Below are positions 56,079 to 64,000 of a stretch of DNA of 64,000 nt, piece after piece. The notes under the pieces were generated by a model, which searched no databases, had not been told where the DNA came from, and saw nothing but the letters and a program-made list of their open reading frames with translations. Made by a program: the position numbers and the translations under genes. Source of the DNA: Marinihelvus fidelis (GTDB lineage Bacteria > Pseudomonadota > Gammaproteobacteria > Xanthomonadales > SZUA-36). The DNA lies in NCBI RefSeq assembly GCF_008725655.1, contig NZ_VYXP01000006.1, forward strand, positions 305,849 through 369,848. The letters are read 5' to 3'. Position 1 is the stretch's first letter. Every line of letters begins with the position of its first letter.

Positions 56079-58901
56079 ATGACACCCGAACTGGAGACAC
56101 GGGGCCGTTCAAGGCTCACGCGCATGATTTCATTGGGCCTGGCCACAATGATCTACGGCGCATCCATGCCAGCACTGGCACAGCAATCAGATACCGATGC
56201 AGAGGAAGACGTCGACGCACTGCTCGAGGAAGTGGTGGTTACCGGCTTCCGTCGAAGCCTGCAGGTCGCACTGGACGTCAAGCGCGACTCCGTTGGCGCG
56301 GTCGACGCCATCATGGCCGAAGACATTGCCGACTTCCCGGACACCAACCTGGCCGAATCGCTGCAGCGTATTCCCGGTGTGGCCATTAACCGCTTCGAGG
56401 GTGAAGGCAACGCCATCACCGTTCGTGGCCTGGGCGGCCGCTACACGCTGACCCGCATCAACGGCATGGAAACGCGTGCCGGCGTGGCCACGAACACCGG
56501 CCGCGGCTTCGACTTCAACATGTTCGCCTCCGAACTGTTCAACTCGATCGTGGTGCACAAGACCGCGGCGGCCGAACTGCAGGAAGGCTCACTCGGCGCC
56601 ATCGTCGACCTGAACACGGCGCACGCCTTTGATTACGAAGAAGGTATCACCGCGCTGGTTGGCGGCCAGGCCATCTACAACGAGAACCGCGGCGAATTCG
56701 CTCCGCGCGCGACCGGCCTGTTTGCTTACCACGACCCCGACGGCGTCTGGGGCTTCTCCGGTTCCGTGGCCTACTCGGAATCCAAGAACGAGACCCTGTC
56801 CGGCAACACCGTGCGCTTCCAGAAGGCCAGCTTTAACTCGGTGCTGGGCGTCGACTGTTCGGCCAACCCCGGCGATGCCGGTTGCGCCGAGGTGTCTGAC
56901 GGCTACCACGCCCGTATCCCGCGCTACGGCGGCACCAAGATCGACCGCGAGCGCCTGGGTATCACCGCCGGCCTGCAGTGGGCACCGTCCGACCGTACCG
57001 AGATCACCCTGGACGGCATGTACGCCAACTACGACTACACGCGTGACTTCCGCACCATCGAAGTACTGTTCCGCGGTAACGAAGGCGGCATGGATGTCAC
57101 CAGCTACGACATCCAGGAATTCCCGGACCGCTATGGCTCCGGCAACAACACGATCACCGCGATGGGTGTCGACAACGCCTGGGTCCGCTCCGAGACCTAC
57201 TACCAGGAAACCGAGTCGGTGTTCGAGCAGTTCACACTGCAGGTCACGCATGACTTTACCGACACCTTCAGCTTTGCTGGCCACTTCGGCACCACCGAGT
57301 CAACCGGCGAGTCCCCCGTGACGACCACGCTGATGTACGACGACCGTGATTACAACGGCTACGTGTACGACTACCACGGCGACGGCGGCAACCCGTTCCC
57401 GACGCTGGCGTTCAACGGTGGCGACGTGACCGATGGCAGCATCTTCACGCTGACCGAGCTGCGTGACCAGGTGCACAAGACCACCACCGGTTTCGACAAC
57501 ATGGACCTGAACCTGAGCTGGCAATTCACCGACTCACTGGAACTGGCCGGTGGCTACGCCTACAAGAAGTTTGACTACAAGACCCGCCAGGACCGCCGCG
57601 ACGGCACGGTCTGCGGACTGGGCCTGTGGAACTGTGACACCGATGGTGACGGCGTTGACGACATCCTTGGCCCGCAGGGCACGGCGGACCTGTCTGACCT
57701 CTACACCTACGGCGGTAACGTCGGCGAAGGTTCCGACAGCGTCTGGGCCGCGCCTTCACTGGAAGGCTGGACCAGCCTGCTGGACTACTACAACTACCCG
57801 CTGTCTCCCGACCAGGGCCGCTACGCGGATGTGACCGAGGAAACCTCTGGTGCCTGGATCCAGCTGAACGGCGATCACATCTTCAGCAACGACATGCGCT
57901 TCATGTACAACGTCGGCGTCCGTTACGTTGAAACCGACCAGACCTCTGCCGGCTTCAACTCCGGCCAGTGGGTGGAAGTCGAGCGTCCGAAGTACGACGA
58001 CACGCTGCCGTCACTGAACGCGGCACTGTGGCTGACCGAAAACGTGGTGGTCCGTGGGTCATGGGCCGAAACCCTGACCCGCCCGGCCCTGGGTAACCTG
58101 AGCCCGGGTGGTAGCGTCGACAGCTTCAACTACGCGATCAACTTCCAGAACCCTAACCTCGACCCGACCCGTTCGACCAACTTCGATGCGTCGGTGGAAT
58201 GGTACTTCGCGGACGAAGCCGTACTGTCATTCGCCTACTTCACGAAGGACATCGAGTCGTTCCCGATTCGCGAGCTGACCACCGGCACCTTTGCCTCGAC
58301 CGGCCTGCCGCTGAGCGTCATCTCCCCGACCTCACCGGCTTCACAGGACCTGGAAGGCACCTGTGGTGACCCGGCGGGTTGCTGGGAAATCAGCCAGCTG
58401 GTAAATGGCCCGGGTGCGGACCTGTCCGGCTTCGAAATCGCCGTGCAGACGCCGTTCAGCGTGTTCCTGGGTGATGACATCCCGGTGCTTCGTAACATGG
58501 GTGTCGTCGCCAACTACACCGATGTGAGCTCGGACGTGGAGTACAACTACTCCGGCAACATCATCACCGAGCGCATCCTTGGCCAGTCGGACACGTCGTA
58601 CAACTTCACGATGTACTACGAGAACGGCACCTTTGATGCCCGTGTGGCGATTTCCCAGCGCGACGACTACCTGGAGAGTGGTCCGAACCGCAGTGGCAAC
58701 CTGTGGCAGTTCGTGGATCCGGCGACCTTCGTCGACCTGTCCACCCGCTATCGCTTCAACGAAAACTTCGACGTGACCTTCGAGATCCTGAACGTCACCG
58801 ACGAGCCACTGGACAACTATGTCGATACCGACGCCCGCCGTCGCCTCGACTACTCGACCTACGGCACCAACTATCTCCTCGGCTTCAGGTACAAGTTCTG
58901 A
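56079..58901 (+). CDS. TonB-dependent outer-membrane receptor 1
   Basis: Outer-membrane active transporter of the Xanthomonas/Caulobacter TonB receptor type, 940 residues. After the signal peptide (cleavage near PALAQQ) comes a short acidic segment and a TonB-box-like EEVVVTGFRRSL. The plug domain (about 60-180) has the family motif DFPDTNLAESLQRIPGVAINR. The barrel (about 180-940) ends with the terminal phenylalanine required for insertion. It probably imports pectin oligosaccharides that are too large for porins. It is tandem with the receptor at 59413, with which it shares the plug motif and many barrel segments. A weak GGGGAAAT ribosome binding site precedes the ATG. Confidence 0.95.
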   Translation: MTPELETRGRSRLTRMISLGLATMIYGASMPALAQQSDTDAEEDVDALLEEVVVTGFRRSLQVALDVKRDSVGAVDAIMAEDIADFPDTNLAESLQRIPGVAINRFEGEGNAITVRGLGGRYTLTRINGMETRAGVATNTGRGFDFNMFASELFNSIVVHKTAAAELQEGSLGAIVDLNTAHAFDYEEGITALVGGQAIYNENRGEFAPRATGLFAYHDPDGVWGFSGSVAYSESKNETLSGNTVRFQKASFNSVLGVDCSANPGDAGCAEVSDGYHARIPRYGGTKIDRERLGITAGLQWAPSDRTEITLDGMYANYDYTRDFRTIEVLFRGNEGGMDVTSYDIQEFPDRYGSGNNTITAMGVDNAWVRSETYYQETESVFEQFTLQVTHDFTDTFSFAGHFGTTESTGESPVTTTLMYDDRDYNGYVYDYHGDGGNPFPTLAFNGGDVTDGSIFTLTELRDQVHKTTTGFDNMDLNLSWQFTDSLELAGGYAYKKFDYKTRQDRRDGTVCGLGLWNCDTDGDGVDDILGPQGTADLSDLYTYGGNVGEGSDSVWAAPSLEGWTSLLDYYNYPLSPDQGRYADVTEETSGAWIQLNGDHIFSNDMRFMYNVGVRYVETDQTSAGFNSGQWVEVERPKYDDTLPSLNAALWLTENVVVRGSWAETLTRPALGNLSPGGSVDSFNYAINFQNPNLDPTRSTNFDASVEWYFADEAVLSFAYFTKDIESFPIRELTTGTFASTGLPLSVISPTSPASQDLEGTCGDPAGCWEISQLVNGPGADLSGFEIAVQTPFSVFLGDDIPVLRNMGVVANYTDVSSDVEYNYSGNIITERILGQSDTSYNFTMYYENGTFDARVAISQRDDYLESGPNRSGNLWQFVDPATFVDLSTRYRFNENFDVTFEILNVTDEPLDNYVDTDARRRLDYSTYGTNYLLGFRYKF

Positions 58902-58929
58902 TCTTGCGGAGCTTCACCTAGCCGACACA

Positions 58930-58990
58930 GGAGCGGTCCTCGCCGCTCCGGAACTGGCGCAGACGCCCTGGTGTCTGCGCCTTTTTTCTG
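58930..58990 (+). terminator. Terminator after TonB receptor 1
   Basis: Two hairpins follow the stop. The first (GGAGCGG...CCGCTCC, 58930-58949) has no T-run. The second has a 9-bp stem (GGCGCAGAC at 58956-58964 with GTCTGCGCC at 58973-58981) followed by TTTTTT and is a standard intrinsic terminator. It isolates receptor 1 from receptor 2. Confidence 0.85.
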
Positions 58991-59021
58991 TCCGGGCTTC
59001 TCGCGCCAAGTGAAGAAATAG

Positions 59022-59035
59022 TGAAACCGGTGTCA
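59022..59035. promoter_or_regulatory. TGACACCGGTGTCA-like palindrome, left copy upstream of TonB receptor 2
   Basis: TGAAACCGGTGTCA matches the ideal palindrome TGACACCGGTGTCA at 13 of 14 positions. It lies about 380 bp before the receptor 2 start and forms the left end of the inverted-repeat element. It is either an operator or a terminal repeat of a mobile element. Confidence 0.5.
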
Positions 59036-59352
59036 TTTTTTCTTGAATTCCCGATTCATCTGTTCCAGTATGAATAACGAGGCTCCGTGAGAAATGAACG
59101 GCAATGACCCGTTCTTCCAGGCACCCGGTCCATCGAGGCGCGTAGATCTGATGTTTAACGCGGGATTGGCATGCCACTCATGAGAATAATGGTTTATCAA
59201 TAAAACCAGGCGCTTAGGTGACTCCAGGCCCGAATGACGAGGGAAAACCCTCGCGACGGGGCGGGTCACCAAGACATCCGGGGTAGAGCTCGCCCCATGG
59301 ATTCGGTGCCCCAAGACCTGGACGAGGAACCAGGTCAAAAAATGACACCGGT
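59026..59352. mobile_element. MITE-like 327-bp element with 16-bp perfect terminal inverted repeats
   Basis: ACCGGTGTCATTTTTT (59026-59041) and its exact reverse complement (59337-59352) bound the interval. Inside are a perfect hairpin (CGAGGG-AAAA-CCCTCG, 59238-59253) and no convincing gene. The size and ends fit a miniature inverted-repeat element or a REP-like unit. No target-site duplication is obvious, and an alternative reading is a pair of operators with poly-T/poly-A flanks. Confidence 0.45.
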
Positions 59353-59356
59353 ATCT
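59343..59356. promoter_or_regulatory. TGACACCGGTGTCA-like palindrome, right copy upstream of TonB receptor 2
   Basis: TGACACCGGTATCT keeps the complete left half and centre of the ideal palindrome and differs at two right-hand positions. It lies 56 bp before the receptor 2 ATG, a position suitable for an operator that controls it. Confidence 0.5.
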
Positions 59357-59412
59357 ATTTATTCAGGATGTCGTCCGCGCCATGACCTATAGTCGAGGAG
59401 GACTGACCCAAA

Positions 59413-62166
59413 ATGTTCAGAACTACTTTTAATAAAAGGGCACTGCAGCTTGCGACGGCATCTTACGTTGCCGCCATGAGCAGCGCCGCCCTGGCACAGC
59501 CTGTTACCGCCCCGGACTCCGACGCCAGCGAAGACGTACTTGAAGAAGTCGTCGTCACCGGCTTCCGGCAGTCTCTTGAAGCCGCTCTAGACCTGAAGCG
59601 TGACAGTGTCGGCGCCGTCGACGCGATTTTCGCCGAGGACATTGCCGACTTCCCGGATTCCAACCTGGCCGAATCACTGCAGCGTATTCCCGGTGTGACC
59701 ATCACCCGTGACTCCGGCGAAGGCCGTGAGATCTCGGTTCGCGGTCTGTCCGGCGAGTTCACCCGCGTGCGCGTCAACGGCATCGAGTCCGTCGCCGCCA
59801 CCGGTGGTGAAGGCGGCCCGAACCGTGGTCGTTCATTCGACTTCAACGTCTTCGCTTCCGAACTGTTCAACCAGCTGGTGGTGCACAAGACCGCGTCCGC
59901 CAACCTGGACGAAGGCTCCCTGGGTGCCGTGGTCGACCTGAACACGGGCCGCCCGCTGCAGTACGAAGAAGGCACGACCTTCGTCGTCAGCGGCGAAGCC
60001 CAGTTCAACGAACTGAGCGAAGACTGGGGCCCGCGCGCCGCCGCGCTGTGGTCACACAATGCCGGCAACTGGGGCCTTTCCCTGTCCGCCGCTTACTCTG
60101 ACAACACCACCGACGAGTTGGGCCAGAACACCGTTCGCTGGGCGCAGGCGCAATTCGCCAACGTCATGGGCGTCGACTGCCCGGCCAACCCGACCGATGC
60201 CAACTGTGCCGAAGTCGCCAACGCGTTCCACACCCGAATCCCGCGCTACGGCCTGATCCAGTACGATCGCGAGCGCCTGGGCCTGACGGGATCACTGCAG
60301 TTCGCACCCAGCGACGACACCACCATCACGCTGGACGCGCTCTACTCACAGTACGACGCATCCCGCGCCGAGAAGTGGGGCGAGGTGCTGATGCGCGGCA
60401 ACGAGCGCTTCATGACGGTGACCGACTACATCTACGATTCGGCCACCAACAACATCCCCTACCTGACCATGGACAACGCCTGGGTTCGTAACGAGAACTT
60501 CGAAAAGGCGTGGACCACGGACTTTTACCAGGTGGGCCTGGACCTGGAGCATCATTTCTCCGACAACTTCAGTGGCAACCTGCTGGTCGGCACGTCCCAG
60601 TCTGAACTGGATTTCAAGCACGAGATCACGTTCATGTACGACGACCGCGACTACAACAACTTCCTGGTCGACTACCGTGATGACCAGTTCCCGACCATCG
60701 CCTTCAACGGCCCTGATGTGACGGATGCCACCAACTTCCAGTTGACCGAGTTGCGTGATCGCCCGACCAACACCAAGCACGGCTTCGACACCGTGGCCGG
60801 CGACATTGTCTGGGACTTCCACGAGAACTTCTCCATCGAGGCGGGTGTGAGCTGGAAGGAATTTTCTTTCGACACCATCGGCTACCGTCGTGATACCGGC
60901 GTCTGTGCCGCCGGGCTGTACGAGTGTGATACAGATGGCGACGGCGTCGACGACCTGGTCGGTGTACCGGCAACCCCGGAAATGAGCGAGATCTACACGT
61001 TCAACGACACCATGGGTCCGGGCTCGACGCAGAGCTGGGTGATCCCCAGCCTGGACGCGTGGATCGACTACTTCGACCTGTACAACCTGCCGGCCAACCT
61101 GGACCAGGGTGGCACCAGCGAAGTGACCGAGGAAAACCTGGGCGCTTTCGTTCAGCTGAACGGTGATGTCGACCTGGGCAGCATGCGCCTGCGCTTCGAC
61201 GTAGGTGTACGCTACGTTGAAACCGACCAGTCTTCGTCCGGTTACAACTCCGGCACGTGGGTCACCGTCGACCGCGACCCGTATGACGACGTACTGCCGG
61301 CCCTGAACCTGGCCCTGGACATCACGCCGGACCTGGTGTGGCGCTTCTCGGCCGCCGAGGTCATGACACGTCCCGGCCTCGGCAACCTGTCACCGGGTGG
61401 CAGCGTGGATCCGTTCAACTACCGGGTGAGCTACGACAACCCGTACCTGGACCCGACCCGCGCCACGTCGTTCGACACCTCGCTGGAATGGTACTTTGCC
61501 GACGAGGCCGTGCTGTCCTTCGCATACTTCTACAAGGACATCGAGTCGCGTCCGATTGGCAGCGAGCGTGAAGGCACCTACGCCTCCACCGGTCTGCCGC
61601 TGGACCTGCTGAACCCGACCTCTCCGGCGGGCCAGTGCCCCGAGTGCATGCCCTGGACGATCTCGTCCATCGACAACGGCCCGGGCGGCGACCTGGACGG
61701 CTTCGAAATCGCCTTCCAGATGCCTTTCAGCGTGATGACCGAGAACGTGCCGTTCCTCAGTGACCTGGGTGTGATCGCCAACTACACCTACGTCGACTCG
61801 AGCGTGGACTACACCTTCGGCAGCGACATTGTCACCGAACGCCTGTTCGGCCTGTCGAACGACTCGTGGAACGCCACGCTTTACTACGAGCGTGACACGT
61901 TCAACGCCCGTATCTCGGCGTCCTACCGTGACGAGTACCTGACCGGCACCTCTGGCAACAGCAACCGCTTCGAAGGTTACGCGGCCACCACATACGTCGA
62001 TTTCTCGGCCGGGTGGGACATGACCGAAAGCCTGACCATCCTGCTGGAAGCCCAGAACCTGACCGACGAGTACCAGGATCGCTGGACCGACATCGACGCC
62101 CGTCGTCGTTACGAGTACGACCACACCGGCCGCATCTACAAGATGGGCCTGCGCTACCAGTTCTGA
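59413..62166 (+). CDS. TonB-dependent outer-membrane receptor 2
   Basis: Outer-membrane receptor of the same family as its upstream neighbour, 917 residues, with a signal peptide ending near ALAQP. The TonB-box-like segment is EEVVVTGFRQSL. The plug motif is DFPDSNLAESLQRIPGVTITR, almost identical to receptor 1, and the C-terminal residue is phenylalanine. Barrel blocks such as RPGLGNLSPGGSVDPFNY are also shared, so the two arose by duplication, while the barrel loops differ and may select different oligosaccharides. A strong GAGGAGG site lies 11 bp upstream. It precedes the GH43 gene by about 90 bp, with a terminator between. Confidence 0.95.
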   Translation: MFRTTFNKRALQLATASYVAAMSSAALAQPVTAPDSDASEDVLEEVVVTGFRQSLEAALDLKRDSVGAVDAIFAEDIADFPDSNLAESLQRIPGVTITRDSGEGREISVRGLSGEFTRVRVNGIESVAATGGEGGPNRGRSFDFNVFASELFNQLVVHKTASANLDEGSLGAVVDLNTGRPLQYEEGTTFVVSGEAQFNELSEDWGPRAAALWSHNAGNWGLSLSAAYSDNTTDELGQNTVRWAQAQFANVMGVDCPANPTDANCAEVANAFHTRIPRYGLIQYDRERLGLTGSLQFAPSDDTTITLDALYSQYDASRAEKWGEVLMRGNERFMTVTDYIYDSATNNIPYLTMDNAWVRNENFEKAWTTDFYQVGLDLEHHFSDNFSGNLLVGTSQSELDFKHEITFMYDDRDYNNFLVDYRDDQFPTIAFNGPDVTDATNFQLTELRDRPTNTKHGFDTVAGDIVWDFHENFSIEAGVSWKEFSFDTIGYRRDTGVCAAGLYECDTDGDGVDDLVGVPATPEMSEIYTFNDTMGPGSTQSWVIPSLDAWIDYFDLYNLPANLDQGGTSEVTEENLGAFVQLNGDVDLGSMRLRFDVGVRYVETDQSSSGYNSGTWVTVDRDPYDDVLPALNLALDITPDLVWRFSAAEVMTRPGLGNLSPGGSVDPFNYRVSYDNPYLDPTRATSFDTSLEWYFADEAVLSFAYFYKDIESRPIGSEREGTYASTGLPLDLLNPTSPAGQCPECMPWTISSIDNGPGGDLDGFEIAFQMPFSVMTENVPFLSDLGVIANYTYVDSSVDYTFGSDIVTERLFGLSNDSWNATLYYERDTFNARISASYRDEYLTGTSGNSNRFEGYAATTYVDFSAGWDMTESLTILLEAQNLTDEYQDRWTDIDARRRYEYDHTGRIYKMGLRYQF

Positions 62167-62194
62167 TGCTGGAAACGCACTTTCGCAAGACCAG

Positions 62195-62225
62195 GAATCC
62201 CCGCTTCGGCGGGGATTCTTTTTTC
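62195..62225 (+). terminator. Terminator after TonB receptor 2
   Basis: A perfect 10-bp stem (GAATCCCCGC, 62195-62204, with GCGGGGATTC, 62209-62218) closed by the stable TTCG tetraloop is followed by seven T. It lies 28 bp past the receptor stop and would limit transcription into the GH43 gene. Confidence 0.92.
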
Positions 62226-62255
62226 TGCTAAACGTTCGAATGGAGCACTGATGAC

Positions 62256-63881
62256 ATGAAATTCCGCCGCCGTTCCCTGCTGTCCACCCTGCCAGCGATC
62301 CCATTGCTGGGTGCGCCGGGCACCCGCGTCCTGGCCGAAAACGTGCCAGCCGCTGACTGTATCGCCCCCGGTGACTGGTCCAGCCTGGAATGGGCGCGCG
62401 GTATTGAAGGCCAGCGCAAGGCCGACCTGGGCAACGGCACGTTCCTGAACCCCATCGTGCCGGGCGACCACCCGGACCCGTCCATCATCAAGGACGGCGA
62501 CGACTACTACATGACGTTTTCGTCTTTCGACGCCTATCCCGGCCTGGTCATCTGGCACTCGAAAGACCTGGTCAACTGGCAGCCGGTCACTGCTGCGCTG
62601 ACCAAGCCGATCGGCGCCGTCTGGGCGCCGGAACTGTGCAAGCACGAGGGGCGCTACTACATGTACATCCCCGCTCGCTTTCCGGATTACCGCTCCAACT
62701 ACGTCATCTGGGCGGACAACATAGAAGGCCCCTGGAGCGACCCGATCGACCTGGAACTGCCCGACCACATCGACCCCGGCCACATTGTCGACACCAACGG
62801 CGACCGCTACCTGTGCCTGTCCGGCGGCGACATCGTGCCGCTGACCCCGGACGGACTGGCCACTGCCGGCCCGGTCCGGCACGTCTACGACCCGTGGCGC
62901 TATCCCGAAGACTGGGTGGTTGAAAGCTTCTCGCCGGAAGGCCCGAAAATGCTGCGCCGCGGCGACTACTTCTACATGATCACCGCCGTGGGCGGCACGG
63001 CCGGCCCGCCGACCGGTCACATGGTCATCGTCGCGCGCTCGAAATCACTGGACGGCCCCTGGGAAGACGCGCCCAACAACCCCATCGTCCGTACCGAGAG
63101 CCGCAACGAGAAATGGTGGTCGCGCGGCCATGCCACCGCGGTGGAAGGCCCGGACGGCGACTGGTGGATGGTCTACCACGGTTACGAGAACAACTACTGG
63201 ACCCTGGGCCGGCAGTGCCTGCTGGCGCCGATCACGTGGACGGATGACGGCTGGATCGAGGCTGGTGGCGGCGACCTGTCGGCGCCCATCGCCATGCCCA
63301 AAGGCGGCGAAGCCGTCCCGCACGGCGCGGCATTGTCGGATGATTTTTCCACCAACAAGTTCGGCACGCAGTGGGGCTTTTACGACCCGGCCGAGAACGA
63401 AATGGACCGCGTCCGCTACGAGGACAAGGCGCTGGTGATCAAGGGCAAGGGTTCCACCCCCTCTGATTCTTCACCGCTGTGCTTTATCTGCGGCGACCTG
63501 GCCTACGAGGTGGAAGTGGAGTGCGAGGTGATTGATGACGCCGAAGCCGGCATCCTGCTGTTCTACAACCGCCGCCTGTACTGCGGCCTGAGCTTCTCGA
63601 AAGACGGTTTCGTCATGCAACGCTACGGCCTGCAGCGCAATGTCCGCGCCCCGGAAGACCTGGGCCGCAAGCTGCACCTGCGCATCACCAACGACCACAA
63701 CATCGTCACCATCCACCACAGCCCCGACGGCAAGAACTGGACCAAGTTCTACGTGCAGATGGAGGTCTCCGGCTACCACCACAACGTGGCCTGGGATTTC
63801 CTCAGCCTGCGCCCCGGCCTGATGGCGGCCGGCGACGGCGAAGTGCGATTCCGCAACCTGCGCTACCGCGCGCTGGCGTAG
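62256..63881 (+). CDS. GH43-family glycoside hydrolase with DUF1349-like C-terminal domain, Tat-exported
   Basis: Secreted five-bladed beta-propeller hydrolase, 541 residues. The N-terminus has a twin-arginine motif (RRRSLLS) and a hydrophobic segment, so export by Tat is likely. The GH43 domain (about 60-350) shows the catalytic-base region NPIVPGDHPDPSIIKDGDDYYM and the WAPELCKHEGRYYMY segment; a catalytic glutamate candidate is in WVVESFSPEGPKML. Residues about 365-540 form a concanavalin-like DUF1349-type sandwich that accompanies xylosidase/arabinofuranosidase GH43 enzymes. The substrate is probably an arabinose- or xylose-type side chain of pectin, but the subfamily cannot be fixed by eye. 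Confidence 0.9.
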   Translation: MKFRRRSLLSTLPAIPLLGAPGTRVLAENVPAADCIAPGDWSSLEWARGIEGQRKADLGNGTFLNPIVPGDHPDPSIIKDGDDYYMTFSSFDAYPGLVIWHSKDLVNWQPVTAALTKPIGAVWAPELCKHEGRYYMYIPARFPDYRSNYVIWADNIEGPWSDPIDLELPDHIDPGHIVDTNGDRYLCLSGGDIVPLTPDGLATAGPVRHVYDPWRYPEDWVVESFSPEGPKMLRRGDYFYMITAVGGTAGPPTGHMVIVARSKSLDGPWEDAPNNPIVRTESRNEKWWSRGHATAVEGPDGDWWMVYHGYENNYWTLGRQCLLAPITWTDDGWIEAGGGDLSAPIAMPKGGEAVPHGAALSDDFSTNKFGTQWGFYDPAENEMDRVRYEDKALVIKGKGSTPSDSSPLCFICGDLAYEVEVECEVIDDAEAGILLFYNRRLYCGLSFSKDGFVMQRYGLQRNVRAPEDLGRKLHLRITNDHNIVTIHHSPDGKNWTKFYVQMEVSGYHHNVAWDFLSLRPGLMAAGDGEVRFRNLRYRALA

Positions 63882-63892
63882 GCCGCGTACGT

Positions 63893-64000
63893 GGGGGTGG
63901 GGTGGGCTTGGTCCAGGACGCGCTCAAGCACATCCATGTGGCGCTCTTCCGCGGCCATCCATGGCCGCGGAAGGTCCTGGACCAAGCCCACCCCACCCCC
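63893..64000. repeat. Perfect 27-bp inverted repeat with nested palindromes
   Basis: Bases 63893-63919 are the exact reverse complement of 63974-64000. The 54-bp middle holds a second palindrome, TTCCGCGGCCAT (63947-63958) with ATGGCCGCGGAA (63961-63972), and a third, CACAT-CC-ATGTG (63929-63940). It could form a three-armed structure. It begins 11 bp after the GH43 stop, and the right arm runs to the window edge, so its true extent is unknown. It may act as a factor-independent terminator, or be a repeat element. Confidence 0.9.

Larger units (their letters stand above)
58902..59412. other. 511-bp intergenic region between the two TonB receptors
   Basis: The region holds the terminator of receptor 1 at its left end, then the 327-bp inverted-repeat element (59026-59352) and the ribosome binding site GAGGAGG (59395-59401) for receptor 2. 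A 101-residue open frame on the minus strand (59033-59338) lies almost wholly inside the element and looks fortuitous. I see no other gene in it. Confidence 0.7.

Noticed and set aside
59033..59338. 101-residue minus-strand open frame between the TonB receptors
   Set aside because: It coincides with the inverted-repeat element, has no ribosome binding site or known domain, and is probably fortuitous.
63802..63996. 64-residue minus-strand open frame at the right edge
   Set aside because: It runs through the large inverted repeat and into the GH43 3' end and has low-complexity Arg/Pro composition.

Overview
The window is high-GC DNA from a Gram-negative bacterium, most likely a gammaproteobacterium of the Xanthomonadales/Chromatiales type. 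The evidence is the gene order mreB-mreC-mreD-mrdA-rodA-mltB-rlpA-dacA-ybeD-lipB-lipA, the large Xanthomonas/Caulobacter-type TonB-dependent receptors, and the gammaproteobacterial PriA, Prc and MscL. The species cannot be named from the sequence alone.

Region 1 (1-17379) is conserved housekeeping. It holds a MoxR-type AAA+ ATPase cut by the window edge, priA, mscL and the tail-specific protease prc. Then comes a long minus-strand cell-elongation and lipoate operon whose genes are mostly joined by 4-bp stop/start overlaps. A divergent PfkB-family sugar kinase closes the region.

Region 2 (17380-20926) is a small accessory patch. A 13-bp GGGGTCAGAGTAA repeat cluster supplies the C-terminus of an AbiEii-type nucleotidyltransferase toxin, which is paired with an XRE-type antitoxin carrying its own palindromic promoter/operator. 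A tRNA with CAT anticodon and a Kef-type K+/H+ antiporter follow.

Region 3 (20927-63881) is a roughly 43-kb polysaccharide utilisation locus for a rhamnose-containing pectin. Extracellular or periplasmic enzymes are a PL10 pectate lyase, a PL10-related protein, a DUF4861 protein, a PL1 pectate lyase, a Tat-exported GH43, a frameshifted BNR/sialidase-fold protein, two DUF1593 (Sde182-like, nucleoside-hydrolase-fold) proteins and a secreted protein with a duplicated 8-cysteine domain. Uptake genes are two tandem TonB-dependent receptors, an SSS symporter, an MFS permease and a ribose-type ABC transporter. An intracellular GH78 rhamnosidase releases L-rhamnose, which a complete set (RhaI, FGGY rhamnulokinase, RhaD-dehydrogenase fusion, LldD) takes to DHAP and pyruvate. 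Two DeoR-family repressors are encoded among these genes.

The most interesting part is a ten-gene co-directional run (44555-55653). It holds a split transketolase, a GlpK-like FGGY kinase, a ribose-type ABC importer with DUF2291, a DUF1593 protein, the Cys-rich protein and PL1. Split transketolase plus FGGY kinase plus ABC importer is the layout known for D-apiose (apulose-4-phosphate transketolase) catabolism. With a sugar-isomerase-fold protein at 28468 and GH78/PL10/PL1, this suggests the locus is tuned to an apiose- and rhamnose-bearing pectin such as rhamnogalacturonan-II or seagrass apiogalacturonan. That assignment is inference. No GH140-type apiosidase was recognised, so the two DUF1593 proteins, each next to apiose-candidate genes, are attractive candidates for the missing glycosidase.

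Non-coding features of note are shared TGACACCGGT-type palindromes upstream of both TonB receptors, a 327-bp element with 16-bp perfect terminal inverted repeats between the receptors, short tandem repeats, and a perfect 27-bp inverted repeat with nested palindromes at the window's right edge.
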